Assembly (NCBI RefSeq): GCF_014839805.1
Contig: NC_051139.1
Location: 3,100,001-3,164,000, forward strand
Direction of reading: 5' to 3'
From: Manduca sexta
Lineage: Eukaryota > Arthropoda > Insecta > Lepidoptera > Sphingidae
DNA: 64,000 nt
The notes under the pieces are model-generated. The model was not told the origin of the DNA. It worked only from the letters and a program-made list of their open reading frames with translations, and made no database searches. Shown here in pieces: positions 1 through 10,898 of this stretch; the first letter of the stretch is position 1, and each line of letters opens with the position of its first letter. The position numbers and the translations under genes are program-made.

Positions 1-3000
1 TTCACTTATTTTCCGTGGACAATTCCTGTAACAGCCTATACAAGTCAAGAAAGTTAATGAACGCAGTGGAGTGAAACTGTGCGACTTTGAAGCTCGCAGT
101 GCATGGTATTGTTGTGGAGAGGCGTCGATCAGCTCGGCAAATTAACAACCCATACACACGTGGCGGGCATGCGATGCCTTGAGTAGGGCTGGCACCTCTT
201 GAAAATATATTGAATCATGTTGAAAAGTTTAGCAAATATTTAACTTCTCAAGATTTAGGCGATGAGCGCAACTTAAGTGTAATATTTCGCCGCAGTCAGA
301 TACTTACTATGTAATGTACTAGTGTTTAAGTGAAATGTATTACTGTAATTTACATATTTAATTTGTATTAACAAAAGTGGTGAGAAATAAATTACTTCGT
401 GTTTTATCTTTATTAGTTGTCGCAATTTTTTTTTTATTTTGATTCTAAAATGTCTTTAACGAAGTCAAAAAGTGTACAGATTAAAATCTAGCAATATATT
501 TGCTCTTAGTTAATGTAAAAATAAGTATGACTACACCCAAAAATATTTAATATGTATAATTATTAGAATCCATTAACAAAGCATTTACCTAAGTATAAAT
601 TAAATCATGTAATCAAACCAAAAATAATGGATTGCTTTTTGTCTAGACATTATTAATATAAATGCTTCTTAAGATGCCAACCTATGACTATCAGAATAAT
701 CGATCGATCAGTATCTTTTGTAAGCTTCTATAACGATCATCGATTTTTGGCTATATAAAATATACCATACAATTATCAAGTCACGAAAAACATTTTTTTG
801 CAGCAATATAATGAAACCAGTTAAATACTTTACATTGGATATGATTAGACCTTAGACGTGAGTACCAACTGCCAACTCTGGTTGACAGATTCAATAATTT
901 GGCAATTGATATTTCCGGAGCCTCTTATTCTACATCATTTAAAGGCTGGCGTCGTATCGATTCTTTTAAATTTTGGGCCAGGATAGTAGATCCAGATAGT
1001 AGGACATCTACCAAGAAGCACATCGACCCGCCTTTACTAAAAAATAAAAATAAGTTGATATTCAAACGCGCCACCCCTACATCTCTGTTGATGGCAAATG
1101 GCGAATTTCTCGGCGCGGGGAAACGCCGCGACGCGCTGTCCGCCACACAACCGCGGACCCACTTTCTTTATGATAATCACCGCACGCGACCGACAGCACC
1201 ACGCTACGTGTAAACAATCACTTATAGACAATGCTAGTGTCGTATATAATTAAAATATTAGCCTCCTAATAATGTCATATCCGTATTGATTACACAGCAT
1301 CGATATATATGTACTACGTACTAGATTTGGCGTTCGGAACATTCACTGTGTTCAACTGAATTGATCTGCAATCCATTCAAACTGACTTTAGTATGGTCAA
1401 TATTGACAGCTTGACGTTGTGTATGGAATGGCGCTCATGATATAAGAACTTGAGTCTAGGTGTAAACCGAGATTTGAATAAAAAATATTAGTCAAATAAG
1501 TAAAATTATTTGTTGTTCAAGTGAATAAATAGGTTATAACAGTGACGTTTTGGTTGTCATTGTAGTTCATATTTTGAACAAATAGTTTATATGGACGTTC
1601 GTGTCTGTAGAATATACGTCAATGTTTCACAGGAAATATCATTGCAGCCGTCACAGGCAGCCGTCGCGTCGGTCCGGCAGTGAATTTTTAAAACATGTTG
1701 AACGTCATTGTCAGAGGAAGCAAAACACAACACTGTTTAGTTATGACCTGAGGTTATGACAGACGTATAATCAAATACATCGATGGCTGTGATTTCATAT
1801 TTTGTCTTGATTTTTAAATGGTACAGAAATGATTAATATGTTTTCGGAAAACAGTGAATTAATTTCACTATCTAAAAGATGGTAGGGACGCCGTCGCATT
1901 CATTCAAATCATCTACATATAAAAAAAATAAACCAGCATAAGAAAAAACAAATTTAAGTGAAATCCCAACAATTGATATCAACAACTGCGTGTTCCGCAC
2001 GAAAAATTTGCAAATAGTATAAGTTTGCGCAGATCTTTCCACGAGCTTCTATTACATATAATTACGTATTCCTCCGACATCCTGATCAGATTATATTATG
2101 TCGACAAGAACATCTAGTTTCATACTCATTAATCAATCAGGCCATTTAAATGCACTAAGCGTGTCTCTCGTGACCTTCAATAAACGACGGTATGTCCAAA
2201 TAACGCACAATAAAAAACAATTTTTAGATCGCACTTCGATTAAATACCAAATGCCTATATTTTGTACTATATTACTTCCTTATTAGCAAAATGGTATTAA
2301 GAGCATTTCAATACATTTATAAAAACTGAACTATTTGTAATTTTTGTTAATTACCATAATAGATCTTTAATTCCCAAAGGGGTAGGCAGGTCGACAACTA
2401 CTATACACTTCCCCGAAATTCGGGTTAAATTGTGCAGAGTAGAAATAGCAATATCGGACCGCATAGCTACATTGGTTAATAAATTAAAAATAATAACAAG
2501 CAATTAACAACAAATGATTGTTAATTAAACCATATTTTTCACGACTCAGTATATTCTATGACAAATTAATTGATGATAAAAACTCAGCATTGTTATGTGA
2601 ATTTTGGTTGAACTTTAAGATAATTTGAATGCTGAGATCTTATTGTACTATAAACTGGATAATGCTGTTTGGTGGCTAATCTTATGCCGTACCTTCCACC
2701 ATTAAATACACTTCCACTACGTCAGAGAGATTACTTATTTAGACTTTTATTTTACCGAAATTGTACAACACGTATTTATTGAAAGATGACACTTTTAACG
2801 AAACATTTAAGATTTTCCCAAATTCCCGTCTGCGATAGACCTAATAAACCTAACAGCACTAAAGAGGTCTAATAGCAAGTCTGAAATGCGCTTGCAATCA
2901 ACGCGCCCGCGATGCGTGCAGGCAAGCGGTGCGCGACTTGCAGCACAGTTATCTTAATGAGATGAAAACACTACCGTGAGCGTCTCCGCTTCCTTTCCGC

Positions 3001-3111
3001 GTAGTGTATGAAATGTACAAAGTACTTATATACTTTAACAGATGGTACAGATATCACAAGTGTTTATAGCTTCTCTTGTGAAAAGTAAAAATGGGAGATA
3101 GTGTAAGTAAA
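1..3111. other. Gene-poor stretch, no supported gene
   Basis: AT-rich sequence without a convincing coding region. A GC/CpG-rich patch at about 1065-1205 contains a 104-codon open frame (899-1213, plus), but the same patch is open on the minus strand in two frames. This suggests base composition rather than coding. Another GC-richer patch sits at 2880-3000. A short piece at about 2368-2450 resembles a degraded repeat. No RNA gene was seen. Confidence 0.5.
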
Positions 3112-3432
3112 TAATAATAATATCAGCCCTGTATTATATACTTGCCCACTGCTGAGCACGGGCCTCCTCTACTACTGAGAGGGATTAGGCCTTAGTCCAC
3201 CACGCTGGCCTAGTGCGGATTGGTAGACTTCACACACCTTCGAAATTCCTGTAGAGAACTTCTCAGATGTGCAGGTTTCCCCACGATATTTCCCTTCACT
3301 GTTAAAGCAAGCGATAATTCACAAAGAATACACACATAAAACTTAGAAAAGTCAGAGATGTGTGCCCTTGACTTTCGAACCTGCGGACATTCGTCTTGGC
3401 AGTCCGTTCCACACCCAACTAATCTGAATGGC
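3112..3432 (-). mobile_element. tRNA-derived SINE, family A, near full length
   Basis: The minus strand carries the family seen complete at 23033-23337: a tRNA-like head with a B box (about 3371-3381 here), a central region, and a tail reading 'gtggtggactaaggcc', 'gaggaggcccgtg' and a run of TAT/TAA. The 5' end containing the A box has decayed (3420-3432). SINEs of this type are mobilised by LINE enzymes and encode no protein. Confidence 0.7.
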
Positions 3433-3924
3433 TAATGATGAACATTAAAAGTAACTAAAATCGATGGTAAAGCTATAATGACAAAAAAACCAAATGATCA
3501 TCATCAGCTTATATTTTAGTCTACGCAAAACAAATACATCCCCCTAAACTAAAAGTATGCCCTTTTTACGTGAATCAAGAAGTGAGTTCCAATTGACAGC
3601 GTCCAAATGAATAAAAAAAATAGTCTAAAATCGTGTGTAGGTAATTATTAATTCACTAACTCATTTTTACTGTTATATTATGTAACACTAATAACTAATG
3701 GCAATACAAAAAAAAGAACTTCTGTGAACCATTATCAAATGGAATTTCTATCAAGCCCTAAACGCAAGCTAATAGGCAAAGCTATTCGGCATTCATAACC
3801 AAGAAATAAGCAAAAGTAAAAGAATTCCGCATCAAAGCCTCATGCTCGGTGGTCGCTAGTCCACAGATGAATTGAAGGGACACAAAGCGAATATTGGCAG
3901 AAGGCGTAATTTGCATCATGTGAA

Positions 3925-4396
3925 TACACTACACATTCCTCATGCTATTGACAAATCCGAAAACGAAAGCAAAATATTTTTTTATGATATTTCAAAATCA
4001 GGAACAATAAATAATTATGCAGTTTGTTTTTATTTGGATAGTGAAAATAAAATCTTACTTTAAATATTCAATTTAAAAGATTTCGGAAAGACGCTTGCTT
4101 ATATGGCCCAGGACCTGACCCGGCCATATAAAAAAAAAACAATATTGTTATGATAATGATCGAAAGGTAAAATTCCCCATACTAGTGACAAATCCGAAAA
4201 CGAAAGCAAAATTATATTTTATTAGCGTTTTTAGCGATGTTTCAAAATAGGAACAAAAATAATTATACAGTTCGTTCTTACTTAGTTTAAAGTACTTTAA
4301 GTAATGAAAATAAATCTTATTTTTAATATTATATTGCAATGTTTCCGGAACGATGTTTATCCGATCCGGGACCTACCCGGCTAAATAAAAAAACTG
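3925..4396. repeat. Diverged tandem duplication, unit about 220-240 bp
   Basis: Two consecutive units (about 3935-4140 and 4170-4396) share the same order of words: 'gacaaatccgaaaacgaaag', a 'caaaat.aggaacaa' block, 'gtgaaaataaaatctta' or a close variant, and a GC-richer end 'gggacctacccggc' or its variant followed by an A run. The start of a third unit ('gatcgaaaagatcaaa') follows at about 4413. The open frames inside are short and not conserved between units, so this is probably non-coding. Confidence 0.6.
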
Positions 4397-4660
4397 AATA
4401 TTTTTATTATTAGATCGAAAAGATCAAATACCTAGGTCGATCTTAATGTGGTATTTTTTATTATGATTCTTAATAAATATATTTTTCCGATTACAAAACA
4501 TTATTAACTTTATTAGTTTATTTATCCAATTGACTCACAATACACGCCCACATGACTTCAAATATTTGCTTCACTTCCTCAACCATGATGAATTAACGTT
4601 CCAAATCTATTGTAAACAATGCAGGGATAGACAGGAGGTAGGCGCATCTGCGGGGCGTCT

Positions 4661-4715
4661 CAGCGGGTAGCAGGTAGCGGGTAGCGGGTACAGATAGCGG
4701 GTATCCAGCGGGTAC
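4661..4715 (+). repeat. Short minisatellite, unit about GCGGGTA(GCA)
   Basis: Imperfect tandem repetition of 'gcgggtagc' and 'gcgggtac' occurs inside a GC-richer patch (4620-4830). No gene is associated with it. Confidence 0.6.
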
Positions 4716-5084
4716 TAACCCGGCGGCGTTCATTAAGCGTAGACAGTTAGACGCGGCCACAGGCGCGGAAAATTATTCGCAGCCAATGCGCTTCCGACCG
4801 CTCTGACTGCGCAGGCTGTAAGGCTGCTGGCACACGAATGGTTTTGTCTTTTCTTGTATTAGAGGCATCGTTGATAAGCGAACTATGAACTCTGACATAT
4901 TTCAAGCAACTTTAGTTGTTTTGAGTCTCGGTAGATGTCATAACGTATAATATTTCGCTTATTTAACCAATGTATATTCAACCTATTTAAATAAAACATG
5001 ATGTTATCTATTGGTGGTTTACAAGGTATTATAACACGCCATAGTGGTCGACGTAAGTGTGTCGCGTTCGGGGATTAGCCTGTG

Positions 5085-5230
5085 TATACCTGGTCCAGTA
5101 GGCCGACATAATTGTGCCGACTGTCGAGGGGTGATCATCTCGTCAGTCGATATTCTATTGAACCCCACGCAACTTACTATCAGATGCAGTGCGGTCACTT
5201 TGCCGTGCGTATATACAAAAAATATATATT
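5085..5230 (+). repeat. Dispersed repeat, LINE-tail-like family T, copy 1
   Basis: This block shares with 5800-5945 the words 'aggccgacataattgtg', 'cgac..aggg.gatcatc' and an end containing 'atgcagtgcggtcactttg' followed by an A-rich tail. The inverted copy at 8632-8690 has the same end. An A-rich 3' end suggests a retroposed sequence, but the parent family is not identified. Confidence 0.5.
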
Positions 5231-5799
5231 TCACAAATTATTTGACCTCAATATGCAGCGATATTACTTTTAAATATTAAAACTAGTAAAACTTTCAGAT
5301 AGATAATATATATTTTTAATGCAAACTTCGCTGTAACACTGCCTATGTCACTGAGTGTTTTGCGCATTATCTTCGCAAGTAGCAAACTGTCCGTGCACAT
5401 CCGGCCTTACCTTCGCTGCACTTCCGCGCGCCGGGAACATCTGCGCGCTCATTAATGCATCTATGTTGCGACCATTACGGTGCCTATTGTAAATCATACT
5501 CAACACATTGTACGAACAATTTCTTTGGTTCAATGGATTGTGAGAGTTGATTCCCAGATTAAATAACTTTGAACGGGCCTCGTGTGTTTAGTGGCAGCTT
5601 ACGTGAGCTGTATTCGGTTTTGGTTCGATTTCTAGACCGGGTTACCAATTAAAATATGTGGTCGCTGATGCCAATAAGCATAATTGAGTGATACTAATAT
5701 TGAAATTCTGTGCTGTATGTTTAATTGTTTGTCTGATATATTATAATATAGAACAAGATAGGCTCGCTGCTAGATCATAAAGATACAGAAAACTACTCC

Positions 5800-5945
5800 C
5801 GGTTTCAAACAGGCCGGCATAATTGTGTCGACTGACGAGGAAAAGGGATAATCATCGCCCGTCAATCATTATCTGGACGTTGCTTCTCTACCACCAGGTG
5901 CAGTAGACTCACTCAACCGTGTCCTAAGAAAAAAAATAACCAGCG
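5800..5945 (+). repeat. Dispersed repeat, LINE-tail-like family T, copy 2
   Basis: Second direct copy of the block at 5085-5230. It contains 'aggccggcataattgtg', 'gataatcatc' and the end 'ccaccaggtgcagtagac', and finishes 'cgtgtcctaagaaaaaaaat'. The end motif recurs inverted at 8632-8690. Confidence 0.5.
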
Positions 5946-6124
5946 AACTATATAATATAATTATAATAGACATACATATTTGAAATTTTGTATAATGTTT
6001 CACAATACCTATATATATGTTATGTTGTTGTACCAAAATAAATTGATAAATATACAACAGTTTCGCCTTTATTGTATGAAGTGATAAAGGCGAGAACCTA
6101 TTTAAGACAACCTTTTTTGTGTAA

Positions 6125-6216
6125 CGAGCGATGATAATCGGATGGAACACACTTGGTGAAAAGTGGGTGCACTGGCTACTCCTTCGGGGATAAAATGATG
6201 TGTGTATGTTTGTATT
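6125..6216 (+). mobile_element. SINE family B, 3' fragment
   Basis: Matches the 3' half of the complete copy at 8341-8605: 'ggaacacacttggtgaaaag', 'ccttcggggataaa', then a TGTG/TATG simple tail. The tRNA-like head is missing, as expected for a truncated insertion. Confidence 0.6.
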
Positions 6217-8340
6217 TCCCCTCCCAGTAACCATAGCGCCAAAGCCTTTGTTCCCCGCGCAAGAAAGGTGTATTTAATTGAAATTCACAGCATTTCAAAA
6301 CTATTTAGTATTTTAATACCAATATCTGAACCTATTTTATAATTAATTTGAATAAAATATTAATATCATTTAATATGGACGTTCCGAATTACACGGCTAT
6401 AATTTAAGAAATAAGAAATAAATTTATTTTCCAAAAAGTTACACTTCTTATAACAATTAGCAACGGTGTCCACACTAAGCTCATACAAACAAAACGAAAT
6501 TCTTTAAAATGTAAGCAATAAATCCATCATAATACAGTTATTTGTACATTAAATTCGTTTCAGGATTTCTTACACGCAATAAAGCTTAGCGGTCGAATTA
6601 TTTTCTAACTATAAATCTCGGTAATCAGTATTACCGTTTCACAATGAACATTGCATTACAAATGCAATCAGTGCATTTAGTAAAAAATAATCGATTTTAT
6701 AAATAACATTATAATGGTTAACGACCAAAATCAATTTGGCAGAATTCGATAAAAACTTAATATCGATTGATATCCGATTGGGAAATGTATTTTTAAATTA
6801 AATGTAACAAATAGATGAGCAATTTAGAACTGCGAAAAAATATGGATATTACGTATGTATCAAAATGACAAGCGTATTATATTCTCCAAAAATGTTTTTA
6901 AAAACGGTATCCTATTTACCACCAATTAGTAGCAAAAATAATTTAAAATGGGTATGCAATGACCGAGAATTGAAGGCCCTAGGCTAATTCTAGTTTGGGA
7001 GCCTAATTATCAAATAATAAAATAATTCCTATATTATCAAAAGATATTACAATTATTACAAAAAGATTTCGATAACGACGCCTTGTTAGACGGTAGTAGT
7101 AGAAACAAGAAGATAGTTAAATGTTTTATCTATTTGATATAGTGTCTACTGCCTTTAATGAGGACTGAGAGCCTTATAAATCCACGGGCTTCTGGGCTAT
7201 AGCCCAAAAAGCCCTAATATAGACTGCTTATGAAGCGAAAAACAAGTGGCGAGTAGTCTTCCGAGGAAGTCGGCTAACAAGGCGTCACGTCGCATTTCAC
7301 GGTCTAGTCGCGCCCACCACTTGTCCAACCCCTCGCGTCGCGGTTCACTGATTGTGATGCTTCGACACGTGTAAGCTTGTTTGCTAATGAAAAATCTATG
7401 TTTAGAGCAAGTTCTTGCAGCAATATATTTCGCAACTTCCAGATGTGTTAATAGCAGCAATAATTGAATAGTTCTACACGTGCGCCTTTCATAAACCTTT
7501 CTTCAAAATTTGCAGAAGTCACACGATAAAAATAAAATACTCAGTACACAACAAAAATAAATCTTGTTTTACGACAAGAAATGCAAATTGCGTGGAGATG
7601 TTTGTATTACTTTTTAACCAACTTCAAAGGAGAGGGGATATCTCTTCGTCGTAAATTTTTTTATGTTTGTTCAACGATAATGTTTTACCCCGTGGTTCAA
7701 TTATCTGTTAAAAGTATTATTGCTATTCATACAAATACCGATAAGACTTCCTCTGCGATATATATTTAGTAAAATAACGGTTAATTTTATTTATTTTCAT
7801 TGCTGTATTTTAAAAATAAGGTTACATTAAAATGGAGAATTAGAGTTCATATTTTTAATTTCTTTATCTATAAGTTTCCCTGTTTAATACGCATATAGTT
7901 TTCTTTTATTTCAAAAGGAATCCATTTAAAATATATAAAGGTAACTTTTTAAACCGAAAAATATAATATATAACGTGAGACTCTTATACCAAGAAGGATA
8001 TTTGTACCTATATATAGGCATGCGTAAAGCCCAGTCTCTTAGTAAGTTGAAACATTTGTAATCCCAGATCTAAAGCAAATCTGTACGGAGCATTTAACTG
8101 GTATATCTACGATGCAATCGCTACGTTCAGTTACTACAATCAGTGTGCATGCGGCACACCTGTTCCATACAAACTCAAGTGTTATCTACCGTGCAAATAT
8201 CTGAATCATTGAATACTGTACTGTGCTAAATAAATCAATATTTTGTTGTGGTATTTGTGTTTTGTTTATGGTTAAGTATATTTTAGACAGTAAATAGGTT
8301 TAAAAAGATTTTATTTAGTTTAGCATTTGAAATATATTAT
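6217..8340. other. Unannotated AT-rich stretch
   Basis: No supported gene. A GC-richer island at 7240-7360 lies inside an 87-codon minus frame (7197-7460). Its translation is rich in R, L and D (for example RREGLDKWWARLDREMRRD) and looks helical, but no family is recognised and no splice context stands out. 'ttaaccaacttcaaaggag' at about 7614 resembles a fragment of the repeat at 14165. Confidence 0.4.
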
Positions 8341-8605
8341 CGACTGCCTTGGTGGCATAGTTGTACTGCACGCGCGGTACGGCAACGCCCTGAGGTCCTA
8401 GGTTCGAATCCCGGGTCGGGCAAAGTGATATTTGGGTTTATCTGCTTAGTATCCTGGAGTCTGGAATTCGTGCCCAAAATAGCGATAGGCTCGCCTCCTA
8501 TCACATTATGGGACGAAACACACTTGGCGAAAAGTGGGTGCCCTGGTTGCGCCTTTGCAAACCCTGTCGGGAATAAATGCGTGATGTATGTGTGTGTGTG
8601 TGTGG
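8341..8605 (+). mobile_element. tRNA-derived SINE, family B, near full length
   Basis: The head resembles a tRNA gene, with an A-box-like 'tggcatagttg' (8353-8363) and a perfect B box GGTTCGAATCC (8401-8411). A family-specific body follows ('ggagtctggaattcgtgccc', 'cgataggctcgcctcc', 'gaaaagtgggtgcc'), and the copy ends in a (TG)n run. Its upper half does not fold as a cloverleaf, so it is called a SINE rather than a tRNA gene. Other copies are at 6125, 19509, 27134 and 54680. Confidence 0.75.
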
Positions 8606-8631
8606 GCCGATATTGATATTACTTATTATTT

Positions 8632-8690
8632 TTTTTATAAGGGCACGGCAACGACCCTACTGCACCTGATGGTAAGTAGAGATATAATAT
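8632..8690 (-). repeat. Family T repeat tail, inverted fragment
   Basis: On the minus strand this reads 'ccatcaggtgcagtagggtc', then 'gttgccgtgcccttataaaa'. This is the same end as the copies at 5085-5230 and 5800-5945, in opposite orientation. Confidence 0.5.
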
Positions 8691-8852
8691 CGACGGTTAA
8701 AAGGCTCATTGACTCAAGCGACATTTATTTCGAAAAAACTTACCTAGTTTAAAAAAAAATAGAAAAAAATGCTGATTTGAAATATATATGAAACTTAGTG
8801 TCGTAAAAAAATGTCTCTTAAGTCAATTAGCTTTTTTACTGTCGGTATATAT

Positions 8853-8902
8853 GAATTGAAATTGTACATGATTAAATATATGTACAATTTCAATTTAAAT
8901 TT
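8853..8902. repeat. Perfect-stem hairpin
   Basis: 'attgaaattgtacat' is followed, after an 8-nt AT-rich loop, by its complement 'atgtacaatttcaat'. It abuts the SINE A fragment at 8905 and may be a small foldback element. Confidence 0.6.
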
Positions 8903-8904
8903 TT

Positions 8905-9004
8905 CGCTAGGCCAGTGTGGTGGACTATGGCCTAATCCCTCTCAGTAGTAGAGGAGGCCCGTGCCCAACAGTGGGACAGTATTGATACGGTGCTGATATT
9001 ATCA
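8905..9004 (+). mobile_element. SINE family A, 3' fragment
   Basis: Contains only the tail of family A: 'ctaggccagtgtggtggact', 'cctctcagtagtagaggagg', 'cagtgggacagtat', and 'gctgatattat'. Confidence 0.65.
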
Positions 9005-9357
9005 TAATTATGTACAATTTACCTATTTACCTTTACCTTCCATATTGTGCACCGCGTCTACCCAATTCCCACCAAGAAACTCATAAACATAATCCCAAAC
9101 GATCATTAATACGTAAAGATAAAACCCGTTACATTCTAATGCTGATATAGTATGTTTGTGTGTCAGAGGGCCATGCCGCTTGGCCAGGGTTACCAGACTT
9201 CATAAAGTATTGGAAAAGTCGGGTTTCACGAGGTAGTAGTTTTTATTGGTAGGTACGCGAATGTAGAAGTTGAACGCGATAGATTTTAAAAAGATCGTAA
9301 ACTTCAGCAAAGATATACACACGTTACATACTAGAGATGTTCTTTTTTTATATATAA

Positions 9358-9606
9358 CTATCTTTTGCTCACGGCTTCGCCCACGTGAAGGAGTTTTCCG
9401 GGATAATTTTTTTCCAACTTGATATTTATCGTTATATTATGACCAAATTGTACAAAATCATTATAAATTGTATCCTATGTGTTATTCTGATGTATAACCA
9501 ATATTACTGTTAAGTTTCATCGAAATACGTTTAGTAGTTTTTTCGTGAAAGAGGAACAAACATACATCCATCTTCAAAAACTTTCGCATTTATAATATTA
9601 GTAGGA
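9358..9606 (-). mobile_element. Non-autonomous Helitron-like element
   Basis: On the minus strand the element starts TCCTACTAATATTATAAATG and ends with 'gggcgaagccgtgagcaaaa' and ATAG, a one-base variant of the terminal CTAG. Known Helitrons start with TC, end with a hairpin plus CTRR, and insert between A and T; the flanks here are A and T. The end is shared with 45834-45998. No Rep/helicase coding is present. Confidence 0.65.
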
Positions 9607-9636
9607 TTAATAGACGAGAATTATGATTACCTAATG

Positions 9637-10270
9637 ATTTCTTCTTCTCAGTCGTACACTCCTGGCGGAGTGGTCGTGGTTATGGATTGTCTGATAAATT
9701 GATTGCGACTTTTGCGAGTCTCCTCCATCTCTCTCTGTTCATGGCACTGCGTGTACATTCAGTAAGGGAACACCTTGCAACCGATTTAATAACGTCTGTC
9801 CATTTGGTGGGTATTCGGCCGCGAGGACGTTTACCTTCTACTCTTCCCAGTATCAACAATCGTTCCAAGGAGCTCTCATTGCGGATGACATGACCAAAGA
9901 ACTTGAGGATTCGCATTTGCACAATCGACGTAAGTCTTTGTTTGATGTGAAGCTCTTTCAGGATAGAAGCGTTAGTACGATGAGCAGTCCATTTAACTCT
10001 AAGCAAGCGTCTCCAGCACCACATCTCAAGGGCGTCAATCTTTTTACGACATTTTTGGTGGATCGTCCATGTTTCAGCTCCATACAGGAAAATCGGAAAT
10101 ACCAGGCATCTCATTAAGCGAACCTTGGTGTTTTTAGTTATGCGGCGGTCTTTCCATATCTTTGTGAGTTTTTCCACGGCTGATCGTGTCATGGTACACC
10201 GTCTTTTTATGTCTTCTTCGCAACTACCAGTATTTGTGATTGTGGATCCCAGGTAGATGTAATTGATACC
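9637..10270 (-). pseudogene. RTE-like LINE reverse transcriptase, 5'-truncated C-terminus
   Basis: An open frame runs without a stop from about 10270 to the stop at 9680-9682. It begins within YLGSTITNTGSCEEDIKRR and continues through FLYGAETWTI, MWCWRRLLRVKWTAHRTN and RPRGRIPTKWTDVIKS to RERWRRLAKVAINLSDNP. These words, in this order, are typical of the region following the polymerase domain of RTE-type non-LTR retrotransposons. The endonuclease, the catalytic polymerase motifs and the start codon are missing, so the copy is 5'-truncated as LINE insertions usually are. The 3' side continues to about 9637 with GAAGAAGAA-type repeats. The upstream end abuts a Penelope-like tail at 10270. The frame is intact over about 195 codons, suggesting a fairly recent copy. 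Exact LINE clade is uncertain. Confidence 0.8.
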
Positions 10271-10450
10271 TAATGATTTATGTTTACGTGAATGTTAAAC
10301 ATTGAATACGGATTTTATCACGCTTTATAAGTTCCTTTCTTTCCTTCATGGTCACGGGGCGGACTGAGGTGTTGATCATCCGCAAGTCAAAGATACAATA
10401 TTTACCTACATTTACTATTATACATTTTTTTAGCTGTTGACTGTCGGATT
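10270..10450 (+). mobile_element. Penelope-like 3'-terminal repeat fragment
   Basis: Shares 'atgtttacgtgaatgtta', 'ggattttatcacg', 'ccttcatggtcacggggcgg' and 'actgaggtgtt' with the left arm of the palindrome at 23987-24720. The element's own sense strand is minus. The fragment begins exactly where the LINE coding frame stops matching. Confidence 0.5.
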
Positions 10451-10623
10451 ATGATTACCTAAAAACATTAACAACATAATCCAGAACTTCGAATTACAAA
10501 ACACTACAGTACATTGTACTTACTGCTCTGACTGGCACAGATTAATAATTCTTCGCGATAATACTACATGGCATTGTGTTCTTCTCTGACGTCACTAATT
10601 AAAACTTCTATTTATTTTCTCAG

Positions 10624-10898
10624 AATGTTTGAGCACAACCCTATCGTGGTGCTAATGGGTCCGATGGATCGCATTAACATAAAGCACGCGCTTTCAAGGG
10701 CTGCCACTCATCACCCAACCTGTTTACATCCACATCTCGCCTTCTCAATGGGTTTCGTGTTGACATGGCTTTCATCCTTATATGACTTGTTTTTTTGGAC
10801 AGCCATGGGTGGCACCATAGTTCTAATTGATCATTATTTTGAAATATCAAAATATTGGACCTCTCAAGATTTTGTTAGACTCCAAGCAATTAATTTTA
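10624..10898 (+). CDS. Candidate internal exon, unassigned protein (weakly AMP-binding-like)
   Basis: A 152-codon open frame (10568-11026) contains a segment bounded by a good splice acceptor, TTTATTTTCTCAG ending at 10623, and a good donor, A|GTGAGT at 10898/10899. Between them lie 275 nt encoding about 91 residues of ordinary-looking protein, including MFEHNPIVVLMGPMDRINIK, GFVLTWLSSLYDLFFWTAMG, then GTIVLIDHYFEISKYWT. The WLSSLYD...GGTIVL spacing recalls the (F)SSLYW...GGT stretch of luciferase-like acyl-CoA/AMP ligases, but this is a weak resemblance and key ATP-binding motifs are not in the segment. Both junctions are out of phase 0 (one leftover base at each end), which is compatible with an internal exon. 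No partner exon was found. It could also be a decayed gene copy or chance. Confidence 0.35.

Noticed and set aside
899..1213. 104-codon open frame in a CpG-rich patch
   Set aside because: Open in several overlapping frames on both strands; no domain or splice context. Composition explains it.
8341..8415. Possible tRNA gene
   Set aside because: Has A- and B-box-like sequences but no complete cloverleaf, and it is the head of a repeated SINE with a conserved body and tail.
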